Of a DNA stretch of 15,808 nucleotides, positions 9,101-15,122 are shown one piece after another. Within the stretch, counting starts at the first letter, position 1; each line of letters begins with the position of its first letter. Location of the stretch: assembly GCA_016295615.1 (NCBI GenBank), contig JAEDKW010000018.1:1-15808 (forward strand). Direction: 5' to 3'. The translations under genes and the position numbers were made by a program. Under the pieces are notes generated by a model that was not told the origin of the DNA, did no database searches, and was given only the letters and a program-made list of their open reading frames with translations. Source of the DNA: Oscillospiraceae bacterium. GTDB lineage: Bacteria > Bacillota > Clostridia > Oscillospirales > Oscillospiraceae.

Positions 9101-9715
9101 ACTCAGCTCAAGGGCAGGCTCCTCGACGCGGAGATCAGCGAAAACGTCATGCTGCCGCCGCGCCTGCGCAGTCTGTCAAAGCCGAAGTTCCTTGCCGGGG
9201 AAGAGACGCTCACGGGCGCCGACCGCGGTACGGCGATCCATTTGTGCCTGCAATATCTTGACTTTGCCGCCCAAACGGAGGCGGAGGTCAAAGCGCAGAT
9301 CGCGGATATGCTCACGCGCCGCCTTCTCACCAAAGAGCAGGCGGACGCGGTGGACGCGAAGGCGATCACGGCGTTTCTTAACAGCGGGCTTGCCGACCGG
9401 ATCCGCAGAAGCGGACGCGTTGCACGCGAGTACCGGTTCTCGCTCCTGCGTCCGGTCTCGGATTATGTTCCGGACGCATCGGACGATGCGCTGCTGCTTC
9501 AGGGCGTGGTGGACTGCTTCTTCGAGGAGAAGGACGGTCTGGTCGTGCTCGACTTCAAGACGGACCGCATCACCCGCGCGGAGACGGCGCAGCGTGCGGA
9601 GCATTACCGCGCGCAGCTGGAGGCATACGCGCTTGCACTGGAAAAAATCATGGGCAAGCCTGTGCGGGAAAAGGTTTTGTACTTCTTTGCCACAAATGAG
9701 TTTGTAAAATTGTAA
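6149..9715 (+). CDS. addA: ATP-dependent helicase/nuclease subunit A
   Basis: AddA is the UvrD-type 3'-5' helicase and nuclease subunit of AddAB. The 1188 residues are near the usual length of about 1200. Superfamily 1 motifs are seen in order: Q motif LTQQQRAAV, Walker A AAAGSGKT (24-31), Ia IITYTRAAA, Walker B MVDEYQDTN (D401, E402), III VGDVKQSIYRFR (427-438), IV LLSRNFRS, V HKSKGLEFPVV (774-784) and VI YVAMTRAKEKL (848-858). The C-terminal RecB-like nuclease shows GVVDCFFEE with D1122 and VLDFKTD with D1135 and K1137. No frameshift or lost motif is seen. AAGGAGG ends 9 bases before the ATG, inside addB. No terminator is visible after the stop, so some transcripts may continue into rpmE. 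Confidence 0.98.
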   Translation: MSEGLTQQQRAAVENRGRSLLVSAAAGSGKTKVLVERLFSYVERDGADLDDFLIITYTRAAASELRGKIARALSERLENDPTNARLQRQMLRVYRADIKTVDAFCTSLLRENCHLLSEDEHGHTLRPDFRVLDESDAELLRRRTLSRVLDRFYDSLTDGDGGTLLADTLGAGRDDSGLSELVLELYTKLQAQPYAEKWLAGQRERWEKLPQHVEDTPYGRVLLDEVGRKARHWSRLLQNAAQQMQCNDALNRKYAPLFLEVSGQLDALAAAAEISWDRARGVGIVFPRLAAVKDADGGAMKQRMKNLWESCKASLRNVLGYFDATSAEAIDDLRTMAPAMLALLDLTADFARAYQSEKRRRNAADFSDQEHEAIRLLTDENGRPTELARTVSQRYREIMVDEYQDTNEVQNRIFDAISQNGKNLFTVGDVKQSIYRFRLADPRIFLAHYNAFPEAEKAAEGESGKLLLSRNFRSRAEVLEAANFVFANVMSEEMGELDYGEAEQLRPGASFAEGDCYQTEFHLLDLPTQTGTERVSAAHAEASFVSAYIRQMLSSKFPVQDEATKLPRPVREEDIVILMRSPRTRLFEYRRALEAQGLRCSCEADSDFYESMEIAVVISLLQIIDNPRQDVPLISVLRSPLFGFTPDRLALLRSKTPKGDFYDALAADGSGESRSFLDTLRLLRESARHKSVHELLFEIYHRCNVPGVFGAMPNGKERRENLLAFLELAEEFEAAGHTGLFSFVSYLRELLRDGKAPSPQAAHSAGGVRIMSIHKSKGLEFPVVILADLAKRFNNMDFSASVLVHPRLGIGPVCVDMQRRIQYPTLARQAIERVLRREAKAEELRILYVAMTRAKEKLVMVHTQANAAGRVSDLLVTASCPALPEAVDEGKCLGDWVMLPLLCRSEAGALRDLASEEGETVIAGSDMPWKVCVHDGLSCAAAGKHRAQGETEETAAAELPFDRAALEYRYPYEKETALPAKLTATQLKGRLLDAEISENVMLPPRLRSLSKPKFLAGEETLTGADRGTAIHLCLQYLDFAAQTEAEVKAQIADMLTRRLLTKEQADAVDAKAITAFLNSGLADRIRRSGRVAREYRFSLLRPVSDYVPDASDDALLLQGVVDCFFEEKDGLVVLDFKTDRITRAETAQRAEHYRAQLEAYALALEKIMGKPVREKVLYFFATNEFVKL

Positions 9716-9732
9716 AAAGGTGAAAATAGCTC

Positions 9733-9761
9733 TTGCAATTTGCAAAAAAGTGTGTTACCAT
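9733..9761 (+). promoter_or_regulatory. Putative promoter of rpmE
   Basis: TTGCAA (9733-9738) and TACCAT (9756-9761) are 17 bases apart, each matching four of six consensus bases. TGTGT just before the -10 supplies an extended -10. A second TTGCAA follows at 9740-9745. The resulting leader before rpmE would be about 50 bases, with no structure I recognise. Confidence 0.5.
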
Positions 9762-9816
9762 AACAAAGCTTTTGTGAAAAAGCAAATTTCGGATCAGAAA
9801 GAGGTGAACACGAGCA

Positions 9817-10020
9817 ATGAAGGAAGGAATCCATCCCAATTATCAGCAGACTACTATTACTTGCGCCTGCGGTAATGTGATTGAGACAGGTTCTACCAAG
9901 GAAAACATCAAGGTAGAAGTGTGCTCTAAGTGTCACCCCTTCTTCACTGGCAAGCAGAAGCTGGTCGATACCGGCGGACGCGTTGCGAAGTTCAACAAGA
10001 AGTTCGGTCTGGACAAGTAA
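9817..10020 (+). CDS. rpmE: 50S ribosomal protein L31, zinc-binding type
   Basis: L31 is a peripheral large-subunit protein that bridges to the small subunit. The 67 residues match the family length and begin MKEGIHPNYQQTTITCACGN. Four cysteines, C16-x-C18 and C36-x2-C39, mark the zinc-binding (C+) form, not the zinc-independent paralogue made under zinc starvation. The C-terminal GGRVAKFNKKFG is also conserved. GAGGTG lies 10 bases before the ATG. The gene is bounded by its own promoter candidate and a strong terminator, so it is probably transcribed alone. Confidence 0.98.
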   Translation: MKEGIHPNYQQTTITCACGNVIETGSTKENIKVEVCSKCHPFFTGKQKLVDTGGRVAKFNKKFGLDK

Positions 10021-10031
10021 GACACATCTTG

Positions 10032-10070
10032 AAACCCGCATCGTAAGATGCGGGTTTTTCTTTTCTTTTT
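10032..10070 (+). terminator. Rho-independent terminator after rpmE
   Basis: AAACCCGCATC (10032-10042) pairs perfectly with GATGCGGGTTT (10047-10057) around a GTAA loop. A long T-rich tract, interrupted only by single C bases, follows to 10070. Confidence 0.93.
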
Positions 10071-10083
10071 TGAAAGGATATAG

Positions 10084-10089
10084 TATAAT
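10084..10089 (+). promoter_or_regulatory. Candidate -10 element for the yitT-hflX run
   Basis: A perfect TATAAT lies just after the rpmE terminator, in a very AT-rich stretch 33 bases before the GTG start. The -35 position (10061-10066, TTTTCT) is poor and there is no extended -10, so the exact promoter is uncertain. Confidence 0.5.
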
Positions 10090-10110
10090 ATATGATATAT
10101 TGTTTTTGAG

Positions 10111-10115
10111 AGGAG
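10111..10115 (+). promoter_or_regulatory. Ribosome binding site that selects a GTG start
   Basis: AGGAG ends 7 bases before the GTG at 10123. It is 19 bases from the next in-frame ATG at 10135, which is too far, so the GTG is the likely start. Confidence 0.7.
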
Positions 10116-10122
10116 CAGATCC

Positions 10123-11019
10123 GTGAACGGGACCATGGAACAGCTGAAAACAGTAAAGCTGAAAAACTTTGTGATGCTCACGCTTGCCGGCATGATCAAT
10201 GCCTTCGGCGTGACGGTGTTTCTTGCGCCGGTCCATCTGTACGACAGCGGCATTTCCGGGACGTCCATGCTGCTTGGACAGATCACGCCGGAGAATTGGA
10301 CGCTGTCGATATTCCTGCTGCTCCTGAACGTTCCGCTGTTTCTCTTCGGCTATAAACGGCAGGGCGCGAGATTTACGGTCTATGCGATTTATACCGTTGC
10401 GGTCTATTCGCTCTTTGCTTTCCTCATCACCGATGTGTCCGCCATCGACGTGAGCCTGTCGTCCCCCCTTGCCGGCACGGATCTGCTGCTTTGCGCGCTT
10501 TTCGGCGGACTGATCTCGGGAGCGGGCAGCGGTCTTGCGATCCGCTTCGGCGGTGCGATGGACGGCATCGAGGTCATGGCGGTCATTTTTGCCAAGCGCA
10601 TCGGCATCACGGTCGGCTCCTTCGTGATGGCGTACAACGTGGTGCTGTATGTGGTCTGCGGTCTGGTGCTGCACAGCTGGATCCTGCCGCTGTACTCCAT
10701 TGTCGCCTATATGGCGGCGCTCAAAATGGTGGACTACATCGTTGAAGGCTTTGACCGTGCCAAGTGCGCGATGATCGTCACGGCAAAGCCGGACGCTATC
10801 TGCACGGAGCTTTCCAATACGTTTGAAACCGGCATGACGCGCGTGGAAGCGCGCGGCGGATACTCGGGCAGCGCCAAGACCATCGTTTATTTTGTCGTCA
10901 ACCGATTCCAGGTGACAAAGCTCAAGGAGCTTGTTCACGAGATCGACCCCACCGCGTACATCACCATCAGCGAGGTGGCGGATGTCTTTCAGGCAAATCA
11001 GGATAACATGCAGCCGTAA
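10123..11019 (+). CDS. YitT family integral membrane protein (DUF161/DUF2179)
   Basis: A 298-residue membrane protein of the YitT family. Hydrophobic segments are seen at about 15-36, 60-77, 83-103, 118-140 and 166-200. The loop FGGAMDGIEVMA (142-153) is typical of the family. A soluble C-terminal DUF2179 domain follows (about 215-290), with GGYSGSAKTIVYFVVNR and IDPTAYITISEVADVF. The transported or sensed substrate of the family is not established. The start is GTG, chosen by ribosome-site spacing. It is the first gene of a run with hflX, yigZ and an ABC ATPase, and only 17 bases separate its stop from hflX. The genome may carry further copies, as paralogues are common in Clostridia. Confidence 0.95.
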   Translation: MNGTMEQLKTVKLKNFVMLTLAGMINAFGVTVFLAPVHLYDSGISGTSMLLGQITPENWTLSIFLLLLNVPLFLFGYKRQGARFTVYAIYTVAVYSLFAFLITDVSAIDVSLSSPLAGTDLLLCALFGGLISGAGSGLAIRFGGAMDGIEVMAVIFAKRIGITVGSFVMAYNVVLYVVCGLVLHSWILPLYSIVAYMAALKMVDYIVEGFDRAKCAMIVTAKPDAICTELSNTFETGMTRVEARGGYSGSAKTIVYFVVNRFQVTKLKELVHEIDPTAYITISEVADVFQANQDNMQP

Positions 11020-11036
11020 CGGCGCACGGAGGATAT

Positions 11037-12344
11037 ATGGAAGAACACAAGCAAACGGAAGCCCCGCGCGACCGGGCGATTCTGGTCGGTTTGAGCTCGC
11101 CGCGTCTTGACAAAAGGGAAAATGCGGATGAGGAAAGCCTTGAAGAGCTGGAGGCTCTGGTCGAGACTGCCGGCGGCGTGAGTGTCGGCGTTGCGCTGCA
11201 AACGCTGCCCGCTCCGAATCCGCGCACCTTTATCGGCGAGGGCAAGGTCGCGGAAATCAGGGAGCTCGTGCAGGCTCAGGAAGCGAGCATGGTCATTTTT
11301 GACAATGACCTGTCGCCTTCGCAGATGCGTGTGCTGACGGAGGAGCTCGGCGTGCAGGTGCTTGACCGCAGCGGATTGATCCTCGATATCTTCGCCCAGC
11401 GGGCAAAGACGAAGGAGGGCCGTCTTCAGGTGGAGCTGGCGCAGTATCAGTACCTGCTGCCGCGCCTTGTCGGTATGTGGACGCATCTGGAGCGTCAGGC
11501 GGGCACCTCGGGCAAGGGACCGATCGGCTCGAAAGGTCCGGGTGAAACGCAGCTTGAGACCGACCGCCGCCACATCCACCGCAAGATCGATAAGCTTAAA
11601 GCTGACCTTGAGGAGGTGCGCCGCGTGCGCGCGACGCAGCGGGATCGCCGGCAGAAAAATGAGATCCCCGTCGTCGCCATCGTCGGCTATACGAACGCGG
11701 GCAAGTCGACGCTTCTCAATGCGCTGACCGGCGCAGGCATCCCTGCGAACGACCGTCTGTTCGACACGCTGGACACGACCACGCGCCTGCTCACGGTGAG
11801 CGACACGCTTGATATCGTGATCTCCGATACGGTCGGCTTTATCCGCAAGCTTCCGCACCAGCTCATCGAAGCCTTCAAGGCAACGCTTGAGGAGCTGGAA
11901 TATGCGGACATGCTGCTCCATGTCATCGATGTTTCCAATCCGCAATGGCTTGAGCAGGCGCAGATCGTGGACGAGCTTATTTACGAGCTGGGCGCACAGC
12001 AGATCCCGTGCCTGCGCGTTTACAACAAATCCGACCTCTACTTCGGCGACATCCGCCCGGGCGGGGAGAACTGCGTGAGCATCAGCGCAAAAACGGGAGA
12101 GGGTCTCAAGGATCTGCTGGCGATGATCGACGCCGTGCTCGACAAGGGAACGCGCCGTGTGACGCTGCATCTGCCCTATGACAAAGGCGGCGTCCTCGAT
12201 ATGCTCTACCGCGAGGCGAAGGTCGAGAGCGTGGCCTACAGCGAAACGATCGACGTCGTCGCCGTCTGCGTGCCGCGTGTCATCGGGCAGGTCAGGGACT
12301 ATATCGAGGGCTGCGCCGAGGAGAAAGAGGAGTGGGAGGAATAA
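11037..12344 (+). CDS. hflX: Ribosome-associated GTPase HflX
   Basis: HflX is a GTPase that binds the 50S subunit and, in other bacteria, splits stalled 70S ribosomes during heat or antibiotic stress. The 435 residues contain an N-terminal HflX domain with NPRTFIGEGKV, the linker glycine motif GPGETQLETDRR (167-178), and a G domain with G1 GYTNAGKST (217-225), G3 DTVGF (264-268), G4 NKSD (330-333) and a SAKTGEG G5. It ends with the short C-terminal domain. All GTPase motifs are intact. CGGAGG lies 4 bases before the ATG. The stop codon TAA abuts the yigZ start, so the two are almost certainly one transcript and may be translationally coupled. Confidence 0.97.
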   Translation: MEEHKQTEAPRDRAILVGLSSPRLDKRENADEESLEELEALVETAGGVSVGVALQTLPAPNPRTFIGEGKVAEIRELVQAQEASMVIFDNDLSPSQMRVLTEELGVQVLDRSGLILDIFAQRAKTKEGRLQVELAQYQYLLPRLVGMWTHLERQAGTSGKGPIGSKGPGETQLETDRRHIHRKIDKLKADLEEVRRVRATQRDRRQKNEIPVVAIVGYTNAGKSTLLNALTGAGIPANDRLFDTLDTTTRLLTVSDTLDIVISDTVGFIRKLPHQLIEAFKATLEELEYADMLLHVIDVSNPQWLEQAQIVDELIYELGAQQIPCLRVYNKSDLYFGDIRPGGENCVSISAKTGEGLKDLLAMIDAVLDKGTRRVTLHLPYDKGGVLDMLYREAKVESVAYSETIDVVAVCVPRVIGQVRDYIEGCAEEKEEWEE

Positions 12345-12974
12345 ATGGAGCAGAGCTTCCTTGTCCCGTTTGAAAACGCCGGGAGCGAGTTTGAGGAAAA
12401 GCGCTCGCGCTTTATTTCGCACCTCTATCGTGTGACCACCGAGGAGGAGGCCCGCGCGCGCATCGACGAGATAAAAAAGAAATATCACGACGCGCGCCAT
12501 AATTGCTGGTGCTATGTGCTTCATGACGGCGCCGTGCGCTACGGTGACGACGGCGAGCCGCAGGGAACGGCCGGGCAGCCGATGCTCAGCGTCTTTCAGC
12601 GCGAGGGCGTTGAAAACGTCGTTTGCATCGTCACGCGCTACTTCGGCGGCGTGCTGCTCGGCGCGCCCGGGCTGACGCGCGCCTATGCCAGGGCGGCGAA
12701 GGATGCGCTCGACGCGGCAGGGAAGGCGCGCATGCGGCCGTTTACCGTGCTGCGCCTTACGTGTCCTTATCCGATGCTCGAGCGCATCAGGCTGCTTGTG
12801 AGCGCGCAGAGCGGCAGCATTGAACGAACGGATTTCGCAGCGGCAGTGACGCTTGAGCTCCTGCTGCCAAAAGAACATGTCAGCGTATTTTCAAAAAATC
12901 TCACGGAGCTTTCCGGCGGCTCAATGACGGCAGAAGCGGCAGAGGACCGCTTTTTGCCCGGACCGCGAGAATAG
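12345..12974 (+). CDS. yigZ: YigZ/IMPACT (UPF0029) family protein
   Basis: A 209-residue protein with an N-terminal UPF0029 domain. Its family signature is clear: RHNCWCYVL, then GDDGEPQGTAGQPML (67-81), VTRYFGGVLLG (96-106) and GLTRAYARAA. A smaller C-terminal domain follows. Eukaryotic IMPACT acts on the translation-control kinase Gcn2; the bacterial role is not established, though binding of nucleic acid or ribosomes has been proposed. Its start directly follows the hflX stop, with GGAGGA inside the end of hflX serving as ribosome site. Pairing with hflX would fit a translation-linked role, but that is inference from position alone. Nothing is truncated. Confidence 0.94.
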   Translation: MEQSFLVPFENAGSEFEEKRSRFISHLYRVTTEEEARARIDEIKKKYHDARHNCWCYVLHDGAVRYGDDGEPQGTAGQPMLSVFQREGVENVVCIVTRYFGGVLLGAPGLTRAYARAAKDALDAAGKARMRPFTVLRLTCPYPMLERIRLLVSAQSGSIERTDFAAAVTLELLLPKEHVSVFSKNLTELSGGSMTAEAAEDRFLPGPRE

Positions 12975-12983
12975 AGGAAGAAT

Positions 12984-13739
12984 ATGGACGGAATCAGACT
13001 GGAGCATATTTACAAAAGCTACACGACCCTCAGCACCGACGTGATACTTGACCATGCCGAGCGTCCCGCAACGACGCGCACGGTGCTCAAGGATTTGAGC
13101 CTTACGATTCCCGCGGGGCTGCTCACCGTGATCGTGGGGCGCAGCGGCTGCGGTAAATCGACGCTTTTGAAGCTGCTTTCCGGCAAAGAGACGATGGACA
13201 GCGGCAGGCTTACGCTGCCGGAGGGGTGGCATACGGCGCTGCTCAGTCCCGAGCCTTATGTGATCACATGGACGTCGGTTTTGCGCAACGTGGAGCTTGC
13301 CGTGGGCGCCGGCTTCACGCAGGAGCAGCGCCGTGAGGTGGCGGAGAAGCTGGTTAAGCTTGTAAAGTTGAATGACTTTGCAGACCTTACGCCCGTTGAG
13401 CTTTCCACCGGTATGCGGCAGCGCCTCGGTCTTGCGCGCGTGCTGGCAAGCCAGGCGGAGCTGCTGCTGATGGACGAGCCGTTCGCCGCGCTGGATTTTA
13501 TTACCCGCGCCGAGCTGCAAACGGAACTGCTGAACATTCAAAACGAGATGCGCCGTACCATCGTCCTTGTGACGCACCAGCTGGAGGAGGCGCTGCTGCT
13601 GGCGCAAAGGATCGTCGTGATGCATGCCGACAGCACGGTGAAGGAATTTGACCTGAGCGCGCTCTCTTATCCCCGCGATCTTGCGAGCGATGCGCTGCAG
13701 GCGCTCAAAGCGACTGTGACAGAGGAGTGCAAAAAGTGA
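12984..13739 (+). CDS. ABC transporter ATPase, SsuB/TauB-like, without adjacent permease
   Basis: A 251-residue ATP-binding subunit most like the nitrate/sulfonate/taurine class. Seen: Walker A GRSGCGKST (52-60), Walker B LLLMDEP (160-166), D-loop AALD (168-171) and the switch histidine H198. Three points are unusual. The signature reads LSTGM (140-144) instead of LSGGQ/M. The Q-loop region reads LLSPEPYVITW (86-96), where family members usually have FQEP before the W. The segment between Walker A and the Q-loop is about ten residues shorter than usual, while an extra stretch (about 14-31) sits near the N-terminus. No permease or binding protein is present nearby. It lies 9 bases after yigZ, with AGAGGA overlapping the yigZ stop. 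The substrate is unknown; it may serve a distant permease. Confidence 0.9.
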   Translation: MDGIRLEHIYKSYTTLSTDVILDHAERPATTRTVLKDLSLTIPAGLLTVIVGRSGCGKSTLLKLLSGKETMDSGRLTLPEGWHTALLSPEPYVITWTSVLRNVELAVGAGFTQEQRREVAEKLVKLVKLNDFADLTPVELSTGMRQRLGLARVLASQAELLLMDEPFAALDFITRAELQTELLNIQNEMRRTIVLVTHQLEEALLLAQRIVVMHADSTVKEFDLSALSYPRDLASDALQALKATVTEECKK

Positions 13740-13749
13740 CCCAATACGA

Positions 13750-13783
13750 AAGGCAGCGCCGCGCAGCGATGCGGTGCTGCCTT
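13750..13783 (+). repeat. GC-rich hairpin after the ABC ATPase gene
   Basis: Positions 13750-13762 and 13771-13783 form a 13-bp stem with one G-U pair and an 8-base loop, 10 bases after the stop codon. No T run follows, so it is not a classical terminator by itself. It may protect the 3' end or assist the terminator just downstream. Confidence 0.55.
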
Positions 13784-13788
13784 ACATA

Positions 13789-13830
13789 AAAAAGGCGGTC
13801 AGGAATCTTAAAATTCCCGACCGCCTTTTT
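13789..13830 (+). terminator. Bidirectional terminator between convergent genes
   Basis: AAAAAGGCGGTC (13789-13800) pairs with GACCGCCTTTTT (13819-13830). An A-C mismatch and five further pairs close on the 6-base loop CTTAAA. The stem ends in T5 on the plus strand and T6 on the minus strand, so it can stop both the ABC ATPase transcript and the opposing DivIVA-like transcript. Confidence 0.92.
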
Positions 13831-13837
13831 GCGGCGG

Positions 13838-14458
13838 TTATTTCAGGTTTTCCAGCTCCTCAAGGTCGGTGCGCAAGGTGTTGAATGCGGCGGGGAGCTG
13901 TGTGACGGAAGCGTCCAGCTTGCGCAGCTCGCCGGAGACGTTGGCGCAGGTCGTGCCGAGAGTGGAAAGAACAAGGTCGCACTGCTTGCGGCAGGCGTCG
14001 ATCGTTTCAGCAAGCCGGCAGCGGGTGTTTGCCTCAAGTTCGTCCGCACGCTGGCGGGCGGAAAACTCGATGTCGGAGATGTGGGCTTTGACGGTGTTGT
14101 ACTCATCGACCTGCTGCTGCAGCTGAGCGATTCGGGCGAGGAGCGACGACTTTTCTTCCTCAAGTGAAGAAAGCTGGTCCTGAAGGGAAAGCGTTTCCTG
14201 CTGTGCCTGCTCAAGTTCTTTCTTTACCGCTTTCTGCTCCTCGATCAGATTGTAGTAGGAATCGGAAAGGCGGTCGCGAGCATCGGCGGCAGAGCCGGCG
14301 TCTCTGCGGAGGTTGGCATTCTCGCGGCAAAGCCCGTCGATCTCTTTTTCCAGCTCATCCATCCGCTGCTTGGTTTCAAGCGCCGTTTTTTCGATATAGC
14401 GGATCACGTCGTCGCGGTTAAAACCGCCGAAGACGGAGCTTTTGAACGTATTTTCCAT
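13838..14458 (-). CDS. DivIVA-like coiled-coil protein
   Basis: A 206-residue protein whose N-terminus, FKSSVFGGFNRDDVIRYIE (5-23), resembles the short membrane-associating DivIVA head. It is followed by a long charged coiled coil (about 24-150) and a less regular tail. DivIVA-type proteins mark poles or division sites in Gram-positive cells. The head match is short, so the exact role is uncertain and a general scaffold is equally possible. There is no signal peptide or membrane helix. The coil and tail contain five cysteines, which is unusual for a coiled coil. I chose the ATG at 14458 because AAAGGTGG lies 7 bases upstream; the ATG at 14464 would have only 1 base of spacing. It has a strong promoter of its own, divergent from smpB. 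Confidence 0.82.
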   Translation of the reverse strand: MENTFKSSVFGGFNRDDVIRYIEKTALETKQRMDELEKEIDGLCRENANLRRDAGSAADARDRLSDSYYNLIEEQKAVKKELEQAQQETLSLQDQLSSLEEEKSSLLARIAQLQQQVDEYNTVKAHISDIEFSARQRADELEANTRCRLAETIDACRKQCDLVLSTLGTTCANVSGELRKLDASVTQLPAAFNTLRTDLEELENLK

Positions 14459-14465
14459 ATCCATT

Positions 14466-14473
14466 CCACCTTT
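14466..14473 (-). promoter_or_regulatory. Ribosome binding site that decides the DivIVA-like start
   Basis: AAAGGTGG on the minus strand ends 7 bases before the ATG at 14458 and only 1 base before the in-frame ATG at 14464. The spacing favours the shorter protein. Confidence 0.65.
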
Positions 14474-14490
14474 ATTTTTCTGCTTTTTTT

Positions 14491-14519
14491 ATTGTAGCAC
14501 AAAAGGGAAACCTTGACAA
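14491..14519 (-). promoter_or_regulatory. Promoter of the DivIVA-like gene
   Basis: TTGTCA (14514-14519) and TACAAT (14491-14496) on the minus strand are 17 bases apart, each matching five of six consensus bases. TTTTGTGC immediately precedes the -10 as an extended element. This is the best promoter match in the window. Confidence 0.82.
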
Positions 14520-14579
14520 GGGCAAAAAGAACCACACCAAAAAGGCGGCGGTAGAAATGTTACTTTTTTGTGACAGCCC

Positions 14580-14608
14580 TTGTGCACCAGGAAGTTTTGT
14601 GCTATCAT
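14580..14608 (+). promoter_or_regulatory. Promoter of smpB and the cyclophilin gene
   Basis: TATCAT (14603-14608, five of six) is preceded by TTTTGTGC, an extended -10. It lies 17 bases from TTGTGC (14580-14585), a weak -35. It is divergent from the DivIVA-like promoter. Confidence 0.72.
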
Positions 14609-14645
14609 AAGTACCCGTAGACCGCTTGAGAGGAGCTGATGCACC

Positions 14646-15110
14646 GTGGCGGAGAAAAAGGGAATCAAGGTCATGGCGCACAACCGCAAGGCGTTCCACG
14701 ACTACTTTGTTGAGGAAAAGTATGAAGCCGGGATCGAACTCAGGGGGACCGAGGTCAAATCCGTGCGTGCGGGCACGCTCAACCTGAAGGACAGCTATGT
14801 CATTGTCAAAAACGGCGAGGCGTATGTCCACAGCATGCATATCTCACCCTATGACAAGGGCAACATTTTTAACCATGATCCCGACCGCCCGAAGCGCCTG
14901 CTGCTGCACAAAAAGGAGCTTGGCAAGCTATATGCGCTCGTCAAGCAGGACGGCTACGCGCTGATCCCGCTGTCCGTTTACCTCAAGGACGCGCGGGTCA
15001 AGGTGGAGCTTGGCGTGTGCAGGGGCAAAAAGAATTACGATAAGCGTGAAGCGAGCGCGCAGCGCGATGCCAAGCGTGAAATGGACCGCGTGATGAAGAC
15101 GCGGAGATAA
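14646..15110 (+). CDS. smpB: SsrA-binding protein SmpB
   Basis: SmpB binds tmRNA (SsrA) and delivers it to ribosomes stalled on broken messages for trans-translation. The 154 residues match the family. Seen: HNRKAFHDYFVEEKYEAGIE, the core GTEVKSVRAG, LKDSYV, the SPYDKGN segment, and the basic tail KKNYDKREASAQRDAKREMD, which acts in the ribosomal A site. The start is GTG at 14646, with AGGAG 10 bases upstream. The next in-frame ATG (14676) would remove conserved N-terminal residues less cleanly supported by a ribosome site. The cyclophilin gene follows after 12 bases. The tmRNA gene itself was not found in this window. Confidence 0.97.
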   Translation: MAEKKGIKVMAHNRKAFHDYFVEEKYEAGIELRGTEVKSVRAGTLNLKDSYVIVKNGEAYVHSMHISPYDKGNIFNHDPDRPKRLLLHKKELGKLYALVKQDGYALIPLSVYLKDARVKVELGVCRGKKNYDKREASAQRDAKREMDRVMKTRR

Positions 15111-15122
15111 GGAGACTGAATT

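Noticed and set aside
9604..10938. 444-codon minus-strand open frame spanning rpmE and its terminator
   Set aside because: It runs through the end of addA, rpmE, a strong plus-strand terminator and yitT; its translation has no recognisable domain.
10998..12878. 626-codon minus-strand open frame antisense to hflX and yigZ
   Set aside because: The longest antisense frame, but it covers two well-identified genes and shows only a shadow composition. I see no sign of real overlapping coding.
14513..14518. TTGACA on the plus strand as an smpB -35 element
   Set aside because: No -10 element stands at 16-18 bases downstream. The overlapping minus-strand TTGTCA has a good -10 and explains the sequence.
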